DNA of 64,000 bases from Symbiodinium natans (Eukaryota; Sar; Dinophyceae; Suessiales; Symbiodiniaceae). The notes under the pieces were generated by a model that was given only the letters and a program-made list of their open reading frames with translations, was not told where the DNA came from and ran no database searches. Below are positions 23,305 through 38,895 of the stretch, piece by piece (positions within the stretch are counted from its first letter, which is position 1; each line of letters begins with the position of its first letter). The translations under genes and the position numbers were made by a program. The DNA lies in NCBI GenBank assembly GCA_905221605.1, contig CAJNDS010000712.1:19072-83071 (forward strand), in the 5' to 3' direction.

Positions 23305-24490
23305 AAAACATTGCGGGCGCCTGGGGGTGCACATTTCGCCCGAAGACCGAAGACACATTTTGAAGACACATGGGGTTGAGGACCCCGGCCCTCCAGAGCA
23401 GACAGCGAAGACACGTGGGCGTCAGCAGACACATGTCAGGCGCAGACAGCGAAGACACGTGGGCGTCTGAAGACACATTCCCGGCGAAGACACGTGGCGT
23501 CGGGAATCCCGTCTGAAGACACGTGGGCGTCAGAAGACACTTTACCAGAATACGTAAAGCCAAGGCTAAGACCACTCAAACAGGTGGGGACAGCGCCTCC
23601 TATGCAGTGAAGACAAACAGCGTCGCGAAGATACTTCCCGCAGCCAGGTCCGGGGAAGATCCCCAGCGTCGCGAAGACACGTGGGCTAGCGAAGGCACCT
23701 TCCGCAGACAGCTCCCGCGAAGACACGTGGCGTCGCGAAGACACATGGGCAAGTGAAGACACTTCCCGAAGACAGGTCCAGCGAAGACACGTGGCGTCGC
23801 GAAGACACTTCCTGCAGACAGCTCCCCGTCCCCCCGCCCACGCGGACCCAAGCTCGTCAACCCTGCACTTCCTATTATAAATAGGCCTCAGCTTTAATAT
23901 TCCATATTCTTTACAAGTGCGCTAGGATGTGTTACAGTACTGTATGCATGCAGAACGTGGCGTGGCAACGTGGCGTTATACTGGCTCTACGTGGCGTCGC
24001 TGGGCCACCTGGCGTCACCGGACGTGGCGTCAAAACGTGGCGTCATTGCCTCATGTGGCGTCACGGAGACACGTGGTGTCGCAGAACCTGGCGTCAGAAC
24101 GTAGCGTCACAGACTCACGTGGCGTCACTGATGAGCCACCTGGCGGCGCCGGATCGGGTGTCAGAACGTGGCGTCGCTGGCTCACGTGTCATTATATATA
24201 CCCTCCAGGGTCAGATTCCGACGACAAAAAAAACGCTGGCCGTGGGTGAGTCTTCTCCGTACGTGGCGTCAGTACGTGGCGTCAGAAGCTTACGTGGCGT
24301 CAGGACCCCACGTGTCGTCAAGCCAGGTGGCGTCAAAACGTGGCGTCAGGCGTCACGCACAGACGTGGCGTCACTGGACGTGGCGTCAGTACGTGGCGTC
24401 AGGGGGTCAGGGCCCGGACAGAACGTGTCGTCAAAACGTGTCTTCAGGCGTCGGGCGAAATGTGCACCCCCGTGGGCGCCCGCCCTGTAA
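23305..24490 (+). mobile_element. Inverted-ended element filled with ACGTGGCGTC repeats
   Basis: The left end (about 23311-23375) and the reverse complement of the right end (about 24425-24487) match over some 60 bases, including GGGTGCACATTTCGCCCGA and, with substitutions, the following GAAGACAC...TTTTGA. The left arm (23340-23825) holds many GAAGACACGTGG(G)CGTC units, each quasi-palindromic around CACGTG. The right arm (23953-24440) holds about 14 exact ACGTGGCGT copies plus variants. The arms are separated by an A/T-rich centre (23870-23935). No target-site duplication or transposase is evident, so it would be a non-autonomous, foldback- or MITE-like element. Frames of Thr-Trp-Arg-Gln/Val-Ala-Ser repeats are by-products. 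Confidence 0.6.
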
Positions 24491-24608
24491 TAACGATTCG
24501 GATATGGAGCACACGGAGTGTAAGCTGCGAAGCTCACGCACATTCCTGCACTCCTAAATCGCAGTTTCAAAATGAGGGAACGTCAGAAGGAATAATGCCC
24601 ATCAGTCC

Positions 24609-26531
24609 ATGGCAGCCAAGCCCAGACTTCGAGCGTACATGCAAAAGATGCAGGAATGGAAAGAAGTTTGAAGGAAGGCTCTAAAGGCATGATGACGCAT
24701 GACGCAGATTGCTCAGTTGGTCGAAGGTCAGCGGCGGCTGATGACCAAAGGCATCAAAATGGGTAGCTGGGTTGCTGTGTCGTCGGTGCCTTAACGTCCC
24801 AAGAGGTTCGCGTTCAGCCATTCAGCACTGCAAGCTCCCAATGCTCGAAACCTGAAGGTATCGTGTTCCCATTAAGCAAGAGATAGACGAGAATGACACG
24901 GGCCACTACGAAGGAAGAATTATAGACAAACGAATCGGCGGCCAGGACAGCAGCTGCGGGGCTTCCAAAAAATCGGCACAGCTTAGGGCTCAGAGTCTTA
25001 GAGGTAACATTGCTGAAGGACCGGGAGTCCTTCATAGAGCTCAAGGACGTTTTGAAGGTGGACATCGATGGAAACATCATCGGCAAAGAGAAGAACAAGC
25101 GACTCATCGATGCTTTCATTGAAGATTGCAAGGCGCTGTTGCCACTCCCTTAACTATTTTTCTCTGTCTCCAATAGAACCTGGTGCCTGAACTTGACAGG
25201 TAATCGACAAGCGAGACGAGTCATGGGACAGCATCAAGCTGCAGAGTGAGGTAGTCGCTTGACATGGCTGGTCATGTGCTGGTGCAGCTCGATTATAAAG
25301 TTGTGCTGTTCCTCTCTCGTGCTGCGGTATGGCAGTTGACATGAGGAAGCTGCCAAGCTGCAACCCCCGGTGATCAATCAGGCCGTTCTGCTGAAGTGGA
25401 CGGGGGGGGGGGGGGGGGCGTTGCGTCTGCATCAGCTGGTGCATGTGGTGCATGTAGGCATGTAGGTGAAGACGTAACCAGGTGGCAGGTCGCAAGGGCT
25501 GTAGAAGGCATGGCCAGCCCTGAGGCCAGCAATGAAGATGATGGCGAAGCAATGCCCATGATGGGCATGATGCCTGGAATGATGATGATGCAGAACATGA
25601 TGCAAGGTGGGGCCGAGAGCAGACATGACCACTGTGCTGGTTTCGAAGTCAATGTGCCTGCTTGCCCATTCTCCTAGGCATGATGGCGGCCAGCATGATG
25701 CAGAATGCAATGATGGGAGGCGGAATGGGCTGTGGTGGCTGTATGGGCAAGGCTGGATGCGGCCCTGGATCCTGTTCGGGCAATTCATGCCCCAGTAGCG
25801 CCTCGCCTGCTTGTCCGGGTGGTGCCTGCCCGAGCGCGTGCCCGAGCGGCGCCTGTCCCGGCACTGCCTGTCCCGGCGCTGGCGGAGCTGGCCCCGGCCC
25901 GGGCGCTGGTCCCGCCTGTCCCAGCGCGTGCCCCAGCGCGTGCCCCGGCGCGTGTCCCGGCGCATGCCCCGGCGCATGCCCCGGCGCGTGTCCCGGAGCG
26001 TGTGTCGGCGCGTGTCCCGGCGCGTGTCCCACTGCGTGCCCCAGCGCGTGCACCGGCGCATGTCCCGGAGCGTGTGCGGGTGCATGTGCGTGCGCATGTC
26101 CTGGAGCGTGTGCCTGCCCGACTTCGTGCCCCGGCTGCCCTGGCTGCCCGGGCTGCCCTGGCTGTTCTGGCTGCCCTGGCTGCCCTGGATGCGCTGGCTG
26201 CCCTGGCTGCCCTGGCTGTGGTTGTGGGTGTGGCTGCCCAGGTTGCGGTTGTGGAGGGTGTGGTTGTGGCTGTTGCGGCTGCGGCTGTGGCTGCAACCCT
26301 GCCGGCTGTTGTTGTGGGGGGTGCCCGGGGTGTGGTTGTTGCGGCTGCTGCCCTGGTTGCTGTGGTGGTTGTGGCACGATGGCAGGTGCAATGTGTGGAG
26401 GGCAAGGCATGGGCTGCGGCAACATGGCGCCTGGCAGCATGGGCAGCATGAGTCCTACCATGGGCCCAAATGCTGTGCCTGGCGGTGGGGGCGGCAGAAG
26501 CAGAAGTCGCAGTCCAAAGCCGAAGTCGTAG
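24609..26531 (+). CDS. Met- and Cys-rich repeat protein
   Basis: The certain part is two exons joined by a 71-nt GT-AG intron (25607-25677). Exon 25489-25606 is acidic then Met-rich (SPEASNEDDGEAMPMMGMM). Exon 25678-26531 begins MMAASMMQNAMMGGGMGCGG, then has about 66 cysteines in roughly 250 residues. It starts with Cys-Pro-Gly-Ala units of four, passes to Cys-Pro-Gly units of three, then Cys-Gly-Cys-Gly and paired-Cys runs, and ends MCGGQGMGCGNMAPG, GGGGGRSRSRSPKPKS, TAG. No signal peptide or fold is recognised. Likely 5' exons: 24609-24668 (MAAKPRLRAYMQKMQEWKE), 24703-24765 (MTQIAQLVEGQRRLMTKG), 24985-25152 (KDVLKVDIDGNIIGKEKN) and 25340-25398 (EEAAKLQPPVINQAVLLKW); these could instead be a separate small gene. 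Metal or copper binding, as in metallothioneins, is an inference from Met and Cys density only. A 17-base G run at 25402-25418 lies in an intron. Confidence 0.6.
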
Positions 26532-27190
26532 CGTCGTAGCGTTAACAGAGAGGAGTTCCGGAGCTATCCCCCCAAACTGCCAAATGGTAGTTTCATCTAT
26601 GGATGTGGAATGCCCCAAAAGACTCAGAGCGCGCGTAATCAAACGGCCGCTGCTGGACCATGCTGGCGCTGTGTAATGTCTGTTGCCAGGCAACCGCATG
26701 CATTTGATCAGGTATTCTTCCTTTTATGCATCTGGCTCGAGGTTTCACTGGTGGTAGCCAGCAAGATTCAACAGCTCACGTCAACGGCACAGTGAAAATC
26801 AGTGAAATCAGGTGCATTGTGAACATTGGAGTTATTAGACGGGCCCACCAAGAGCTTTCGAGCTGCTGCTCAGTGAACCCTTTATTTAGTTTACACTGCC
26901 GTGCCGCCGTTTGCCGCGAAGGAGGAGCATGTGAGATGCCATCGCTTCTCCACAGTTGTGGCGTTCTTGCTTAGAGCACCAGCTCTCAGGAGCCTTTGAA
27001 GATGGGCTGCCTAGAGCTCAGCTGCTCTCATGACCTGGTAACATGGTGACATGGCAATGCCTTGGAATCAAGGTTGCGATAGTAAGCCTGACATCAACAG
27101 TCCGACCGCTCGGCCCACAGAGGGCAGCATGCACAGTCTCGTGCCCGGCGAACGTCGCCGCACGAGTTCGTTCTTCAGCATCTAGCTGCA
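26532..27190 (+). other. Spacer, no supported gene
   Basis: Short frames of 60-90 codons only, with no exon-like signal. It separates the Met/Cys-rich gene from the RING-H2-like gene. Confidence 0.4.
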
Positions 27191-27194
27191 GGCA

Positions 27195-29300
27195 TCCGCA
27201 GCTATTTCAAACCGGAGTTTGGACGCGGAGGATGGCAAAGCACCACAAAGATTCTGGGATTTTGTCAAGTACCACATGTGCTTGCAGGACCACCATTCCG
27301 ACGCAGCCTGGGGCTTGACATCTCCTACACGAGTCGCCTTTTCTCCATGACAGCTCGGACTTCGCTGGTGCCAATGGGTTCTCCTGAGACAGGGCCACGC
27401 GAATGTCAAGCGATCGTGTTTGCCAGGGATGAAGGGAGCTAAAGCAGCTGAAGCAGCTAAAGCAGCTAGGGCAGGGGAGCTCCTGTAGGGACATTTCGAC
27501 TCAGACATCAGTCCAGTTCATTCTCTCGCCCCTGCTTAACTCCAAGGCCTGGTGCGGACGCAAGAAGCGCAGCAAGTCTCAAGGACCGACGTCGCTTGGA
27601 TGTCAGACGGCATTCCGTGCTGTTAAGCGTCGGTGGAAGTATCCGATGCACATCGCAGGCTCCTCCTTCGCGGCTCAAGGGCAGTCACCTGGCATGCAGC
27701 ATGATCAGATGCCGGAGCTTGTTGCAGATTTCAAGCAAGAATGTCACGCGCTTACAGGTCCTTGCTTGCTTTGCTATGCCCCGAGGCAGCAAGCCAACCA
27801 GGGATCAGGCCTTCCTTCGCAAGCACTCTTGGGACTCTTGGGCCTTGAGTCTTGACGTCTTTGCCATGGCTCAGGCTCTCTCTCGGAAGGAACGACGTGT
27901 CATCTGCACATGCCAGCAGCGTGCCCACTTTGAGCCGTACAGGTTGCCTAACAGCCTTTTGTTGTTTGCATTTCTAGTTCTAGGTAGCACAATGTTGGAT
28001 GCTGAGGGGTTGGGAAGGGCTTAATCTCCATGCAGCTGCAAGGGTATGTGTTGATTCTGTCGACGCATGTGGATCAACTTGCTTAAATGCTTATTCAACA
28101 CGGCAGGGAATGGGGCTGTCACTCAACCCTGTTTGGGAGCTTGGCGCAAAGGAAATTAGTGGCACCAGATCAAGAAGGCGAAAGCAAATGAAAGGAGCAA
28201 CGACAGAGGGAAGGGCATCATTCACTTGATTGCTTGTCTTCAATGTGCACCACGTGGGCTCTGAACTCCCATACTTTGTCTCAAGAGCCGTGACTAACAG
28301 GCTGAAGCTTCGGTTAAGACCAAATGAGCCAAGATGAGGGATTCTCCTTGCCCCCGCGATCTGCGAGACAGCCCTTCTGTGTTCATCAAAAGTACTTTCT
28401 TTTCAAATGTTGGCCTCGCCAAGCACCCATCTTGTTGACGAGGGCCTCAAGTGTGACGAGCCGGCAGACAAACCTTGTGATGAGGCCACTCAGATCCGCC
28501 GAGAGATCATGAAGCTTCAATACCGCGAGGTCAGGCACTATCAGTCAGCGCCATCTGCTGGAACCCCTCCCCAATGCGAAGGTTACTCCAGAAGATTATG
28601 AGTTGTGTTGGCCTTAGCATGTGGCGTCAGCCATCGCTGCCCTATCTGGTGAGCACTCACGGCGCCCACTTGGCACAGGCTTTGTCTCCTAGACGAAAGC
28701 CTTCCGAAAAAGAACACTCTTCCCGAAGCACTGGTGCAGGCCTCTTAGCTGCGGTGTGGGCCACGTGCTGTTTTTCAACCCAAAGTGCCCTTGCAGGGTC
28801 TGCCGTTGGTGCCTGCGGCGAGCTGCAGCTCCAAATGCTGTCAGGCACTGCCTCGGAAGCCATAGCCTTGCGCATCTTTTAGTGGTTTGCGTGTCAGGTC
28901 TGCTTGCTCGAACTTGGAGATTGTAAGGCGCGGAATGTTGGGGCAGTCATGAGCACCAATTTTCTGGGTGAATCTGTTGGCCAAGGTGCCACAATTGCCT
29001 TGTGGCCACGCGTTCCACTTTGAATGTGCCGCCAAGACAGCATCGCAGAAGAACGCTTCAACCAGGGTGCGGATGTACAGGTGGATGGGCAGATATAGGC
29101 AGTCGTTCCCAAGGCCTGCAAGTGGTTCACAAGCTGCTCAGCCCGCTGTCCTGTTTGCCAGGCTCCCCCACTTTGTTTGCGCTTTTTCAGCGCAAATGTT
29201 GTAAACTTAAGTAAGCTGCTTGGAAAAGGTGTCAATTCTTGACCCACCTGCGGCTCCGCCTTCAACCGTGTCCTGTGACCCCCCGGCCAGGGTCCAAGCA
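27195..29300 (+). CDS. RING-H2-like zinc-finger protein, multi-exon
   Basis: Exon-like segments: 27200-27330 (DAEDGKAPQRFWDFVKYHM), 27640-27750 (MPELVADFKQECHALT), 27777-27940 (TRDQAFLRKHSWDSWAL, ALSRKERRVICTCQQRAHF), 28430-28530 (LVDEGLKCDEPADKPCDEA, IRREIMKLQYRE). The RING part: 28892-28921 reads CQVCLLELGD (C-x2-C) before a GTAAGG donor, and 28979-29040 reads VPQLPCGHAFHFECAAKT, the C-x-H-x2-H-x2-C core of RING-H2 fingers. The last Cys pair may be CP at about 29268 but is not certain. RING-H2 proteins are usually E3 ubiquitin ligases; no other domain supports a specific role. Joining all segments into one gene is inference. Confidence 0.45.
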
Positions 29301-30546
29301 ATCTCGGTGTCAAAGTGTGTGCAGCGCGGGCAAGTGTGGCAAAAGTGTGGGACTACTGCGGAAGGCCAGCTCAGAGACCAGGAGCCCAGACAGTCGGTCT
29401 TGGCTGAGACGGGGTGAAGAATCAGAATCCGAAGCCGTGTGAGCCAAAAGCTTTCCCCACGACTTTAACTTTCCCTTGGGGTGATGATCAAGCTCAACTC
29501 ATTTGTCCAATGAGCTTGTGCCGCCCACCTTTGGCTGCTGCTTGATGCATGACCGAATTTGTCTGTATATAGGCGGTTGCGAGAACCTCAGGACTGAGTC
29601 TTCAAGGTTTTCAGTTTGTTTCTTTGCTGTGTTTCGCTCGGTTTCACGGAATTTGCACTCAGTCCATGTGCGCAATGCGAAGTGCCTGTTCCCCGGTCTA
29701 TGAAAGCAGAACTTTCGCGTGGCTAGCGGAAGCAGCACCACAAAGGCACTTTGCATGACCTTAGCCGATACTGTTGGCTGCTTGCTGCTTGACTGCCTCC
29801 GGTGGTCACTTAAAGAGTTTTGTGCACGCCAACATTTTTCAATCAAACGCTTGCAATGAGAGGTCCCTCCAGAGATAGAAACATGACTGAAACATGTGAA
29901 GCATCTTTTGAAACATTTTGCAATTTTTTGCAACCTTTCCTTGGGACTGACGCAAGCACTGGAGTCACTGGAGCTTGGTGAGTGGCGCGCAGCTACAGCT
30001 CGCATGCCGACTCTCGGCCTTGGCAGCACTTGTGCCGCAAGGCCGCTGATTATCTGATTATCGTGTTCGAAGCGAATTTCGAAGCATTCCCCCTGTATGA
30101 CCTGTATGAGTTGCCCAGGACCATCTCAGGAACCCTCATATCGGAGTATGACATGCTGTGTAGTATCGTGTACATGCTGGAGACTCGTGTCTAAACTGGC
30201 GATCTTCCGTCAGACTGTAGCTTGCTGACGCTATCCCAAACCAGTTGTAGAGTTGTCGTCGTCCTTCAATTTGAAGCCGCTTGCCGAAAAGCAGCATCCG
30301 ATCGAAGTTGACTGCGCAGCTTGACTTTCGAAGAGCAGAAGCTTGTTGCCTTGCAAGTTGCCAGTACATGTGGCAGCATGTATGCACTCGGCGCAGCTTT
30401 TGTGGCTTCGTAGCGTCATGTGGGTTTGGCGGTCGCTGGGATGTGACCAAGCTGCCGAGCTACCGCAGTCCACGATTGCGGCACTAGGCAGGAAGACCAC
30501 GACTCCCTATCAAGTGATTGCAAGGGAGTAGAGTTGCCCTAGAAAG
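29301..30546 (+). other. Spacer, no supported gene
   Basis: Open frames here (for example 176 codons on the minus strand at 29499-30029, and 70 codons at 29982-30194) lack domains and splice context. The reverse complement of the dinoflagellate spliced-leader core was looked for by eye and not seen. Confidence 0.4.
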
Positions 30547-32286
30547 ATGCAGTCATTTCCACCCCCCAAAAGCGATAGCAAGGGGCCGCATGGGGTGGCC
30601 ACAGGTAAGGGCTTCCCCCACAAAAATGATTGCAAAGGGGTCGAAGGCATGGTCAGGTCGATAATAGAATCAATAGAAGGGTTCCTTGGAGCCTTAGAGG
30701 CGACCAGCTTGACAGGCCGGCGGTGCTGCAAGGATGTGCAGGGACACACGCCGCTTCTTGGGTCCCGGCCGCCTAGCAGTGCTTCCAGCGGCTGGCTGGA
30801 CGATGCGCCAAACAGCGCCGGCACGGCAGAGTGCGTCAAAGACTCCAAAGGAGAGTCGTACTGGCTCAATGCTGGCCGCGACACGGTGACATCGGTGGCC
30901 GCGTGGCGCTTGGAGCCGCTGAACTCTTTGCGGCTCTGCGTGCCTGCAGCTGTGGAAGTTAGCCCACCGGGACCTGTTGCAGTGCTAGAAATGAATGAGA
31001 AGTCTGTGAAGGCAGAGAAGGGTCTTGCATTCAAGAATGTTAGGGAAGCTGTTCGGAGGCTGTCTTCGCGTGGCGGAGGCACATTTTGCTTCCGTGTTCC
31101 GACTGCCTTTGTGCGATTGCGGGAGGAGGCAACCCGTGAGGTCTTGACAATGCCAGACCAACCTCTCTGGCCACACTGCGTTACTGGCGTGCTCGTGGGT
31201 GCGATGCTTCGGGTTGTTGTTTCCGTGGAGGGCTCCTCGTCGCTTCCCTCCTTACCATCCATCAACCCAGAAGAGTCTCGAGAAGTGATCATAGAGTGTG
31301 AATCCTGCCGCCTCTCGATCGTGCAGAAGGGTGGCCCACCATTGGACCCAGCCAAAATCCACGGCTGCAACGAGGAGGGCATCGCCCGCGTGTTTGACCT
31401 GTGGATGAAGAGAACACGGAGTAAGCCAAATACGTGGCGACTCCTCAGCATTGCCCCAGAGCCAGGTGCAGTAGAGGACCGGCTGGTCGCCAGTTTGGCT
31501 TTCAATCCGCCGCCGGGTGTTCTGTCGACCCATGGCAGACAGATGGGGGACTTGGTCCTTGCTGCTGTGGCAGACGTCGAATTCAGCATCGAGCCCTTTG
31601 AGCTGAGTTATGGAGAATCACATCTGGAGTCCTTGCGTCAAATGGTGGCCGAGGAGATTGCAAATTTGCTGGGAATTTCCCCTGAGCAAGTGATTTGCGG
31701 TGCCTTTCTGCTCAAGAGTGTCGTCCCCAAAAGGCGGCATGTGCGGCGAAACTCCATGATGCTTCAGATTGCTCTGCTGCACTCAGGGCTGATCGACGTG
31801 GTAAGAGGACCACAGATGCCCACTCGTAAGCCCCAACCAGCCCTGCCCACCCCGGTTAGTCCCAAAAGCGCCAAAAGGTCGGAGAGGTCGGGCCTCTCCC
31901 GAAGCCCGACAGGCGCCTTTGAATCCCAGAGCCTGGCTGAGACAGTGTTCTCGGACGAGCCCCTTTCGCCCCCAAACTCCCAGAACCCCAAGAAGAGTGT
32001 CGCGCTGACACGCGCGTTGACGACGTTGAAGGACACGGAAGAGGCGTTTGCCAAGACTGTGCGTGGCATGAGCATGTCAGCCTCCGCTCCATCACTGAAA
32101 TCCAAGAGCAATGCGCAGAGCAATACGCAGAGCAACATGCAGAGCCTCTACAACACCCTGAACTTCCAGGGTCGCGAGATGCCCCCTGACCAGCTTCTGA
32201 AGATGCTGGTCAACATCTTGGGCGATCCTCGACATCCCATCCGCAAGCACCCCGAAATCTTTCCCATGCACCTCAGCCTATTCTGA
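30547..32286 (+). CDS. Long single-exon protein, 579 aa, unrecognised
   Basis: An uninterrupted frame from ATG 30547 to TGA 32286, by far the longest clearly non-repetitive exon here. Residues 1-90 are Ser/Gly-rich. Residues about 100-400 look folded: WLNAGRDTVTSVAAWRLEP, LRVVVSVEGSS, IIECESCRLSIVQKGG, WRLLSIAPEPGAVEDRLVA. Near residue 340-395, ELSYGESHLESLRQMVAEE and LLGISPEQVICGAFLLKSV resemble a short alpha/beta module. Residues 420-530 are Ser/Pro-rich and probably disordered. The end (MLVNILGDPRHPIRKHPEI) looks structured. It may be the 5' exon of the armadillo-type gene starting 118 bases downstream, or a separate intron-poor gene. No family recognised. Confidence 0.7.
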   Translation: MQSFPPPKSDSKGPHGVATGKGFPHKNDCKGVEGMVRSIIESIEGFLGALEATSLTGRRCCKDVQGHTPLLGSRPPSSASSGWLDDAPNSAGTAECVKDSKGESYWLNAGRDTVTSVAAWRLEPLNSLRLCVPAAVEVSPPGPVAVLEMNEKSVKAEKGLAFKNVREAVRRLSSRGGGTFCFRVPTAFVRLREEATREVLTMPDQPLWPHCVTGVLVGAMLRVVVSVEGSSSLPSLPSINPEESREVIIECESCRLSIVQKGGPPLDPAKIHGCNEEGIARVFDLWMKRTRSKPNTWRLLSIAPEPGAVEDRLVASLAFNPPPGVLSTHGRQMGDLVLAAVADVEFSIEPFELSYGESHLESLRQMVAEEIANLLGISPEQVICGAFLLKSVVPKRRHVRRNSMMLQIALLHSGLIDVVRGPQMPTRKPQPALPTPVSPKSAKRSERSGLSRSPTGAFESQSLAETVFSDEPLSPPNSQNPKKSVALTRALTTLKDTEEAFAKTVRGMSMSASAPSLKSKSNAQSNTQSNMQSLYNTLNFQGREMPPDQLLKMLVNILGDPRHPIRKHPEIFPMHLSLF

Positions 32287-32403
32287 CAATGTTTCTAGAT
32301 GGTTCCAACTAGCCGCCCCCAACCTCGAACTAAGTTGATTAAGCAAGCTATAGCAAGCTCGTGGTGGAAATGAAGCAAATGAAGCCTTCATCCTACTGGA
32401 TCC

Positions 32404-37314
<4,911 letters not shown>

Positions 37315-38890
37315 CTTCGAATATGTTTCAGAAAGGAGCGCGTCCTTTCTCACGGCCAGGTCCCGGAACTATACAGAAGGGCCGTGCTGTCTCACTTCTG
37401 TCTCACTTCTGTTTCACTTGAGAATTTGACAGTAAGATACAATAAGGTTCTCGGACGATCCGGCCCGAACAGGTTACAAGGCAGAAGTCTCGCATTCCTG
37501 TGCGGATGCCTTGCAAGGTCTGATGTCCTGGTTTCATCAAGAGCTAACAGTTGCCAACGGTTTCACCAGATTTTCGGGATTTTCTGTTTACATATGATGG
37601 CGGCTCCAGCCTGAGTCTCGCGTAGCGAGGGGCAGTGAGTTTGAGGCAGCCTGTCGGGAAAACCCAGTAGGGCGTAGGTTATCATTCAGAATGAGTTGGC
37701 GGAGAGCCTGCACAGAGTGCGAAACAAAGTCCTTTGTGTCCTGCACACATTCTTATCAGGATCCTGCTGCTCACTTGGACATCCAGTTTTCTTTCAGCTG
37801 CTTTGACCAAGAAGTGGGGGTTTTCTATAGCGTCTGATGCAAGGGAGCCAGTGTGACGCACCTTGGGACATCTTGGAGACATTGCGAGACGAATAGCAAA
37901 GCAGCGGTAGGTTCGGGAAATTTAGTGGCAGATTAGGTAGGTAGCATTGCATCCCTTTCGCCTTAGGATGTAGTCTGCCACTTGGAGCCTGATCTGTGAT
38001 GTACCAGCCATGGTCACAACCAGGCATAGCGCAGCTCCTGCCGCAAAGCACGTTTTTTCAGTTTCGCTGTAGAAGGTCAGACTTTGCCTTGGACAACGGA
38101 CCGAATCAGATTGGAAACTACTAAAATGGCTGAAGTTGTTGGAACTACCTTCGTTTAGCTTAGCTAACATTTGAAAAAGGTGCCTGTTGCGAGCTGCTTT
38201 CTGCACCAGCAGCGCAACTGAAACACTGCACTATGTGACAAACCTGCTGTAATCATCACTGCAAGGCCAGGTGCAGTAGGTTAGAAGGCACCCTTCTGCA
38301 TGTCACGTGTAAATGGTGCCCTTTTTATTCTGCTCGCATGTGCGGTGGTGGTTTTCTCTCAATTTTCTTGCTCTCTTCCACATATGTTCTGAGCATGAGG
38401 TGTTATGTTTGCTACCAGTAGGTTGTGCACGCAGTTTGTCAAGGTACACGCCAGTTGGTGGCAATCCAGTCCATGTTGCTGCGGCTGGCTACCATGTTCG
38501 TCCGGGCCACCCAGGCTTTGCAGCAGCTTGTCCAATGTCGTCCGCTGTTCTCCGCTTCCCCATCGGGTGCATCGTCTAATCGCGGACAGGAGGCTATGCG
38601 CAGGCGCTGCCGCAACCGCTGATACCAGCTGCGCAGCCAGTCCATGCGGAGAGCCGGCCACACAGACCCAGCACGCAGTTGCGAGTGGCTCTGGCGGCAT
38701 GATGGTTTTTCCTGTCCGTCCGTTTGTACAGTCAGCCAGCTGGCAGCATTCGTCACGCCTGTTTTATTGAATCACAGCATTCGAATGTAAGGAAATATCT
38801 CTCGAGTACTCCTACGCTGAACTGTCGGCTTCCACGACCCTAGTTTGCACTTAAGGCGAGTCGTAAGTGTTGGATGGGGCCCTTCGCCAT
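37315..38890 (+). other. Intergenic spacer
   Basis: No exon-like frame between the armadillo-type stop codon and the first kinase exon. Short frames at 38313-38770 lie on both strands and carry no domain. The 5' exons of the kinase may be hidden here. Confidence 0.45.
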
Positions 38891-38895
38891 AACAG

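Noticed and set aside
23400-24450. CRISPR-like array
   Set aside because: Units are short, variable in spacing and partly palindromic without unique spacers of constant length, and the DNA is eukaryotic.
25432-26699. Minus-strand and alternative-frame ORFs of 240-319 codons over the Cys-rich exon
   Set aside because: They are Ala/Pro/Gly/His/Arg cycles mirroring the repeat. Only the Cys frame has non-repetitive ends and a clean upstream splice junction.
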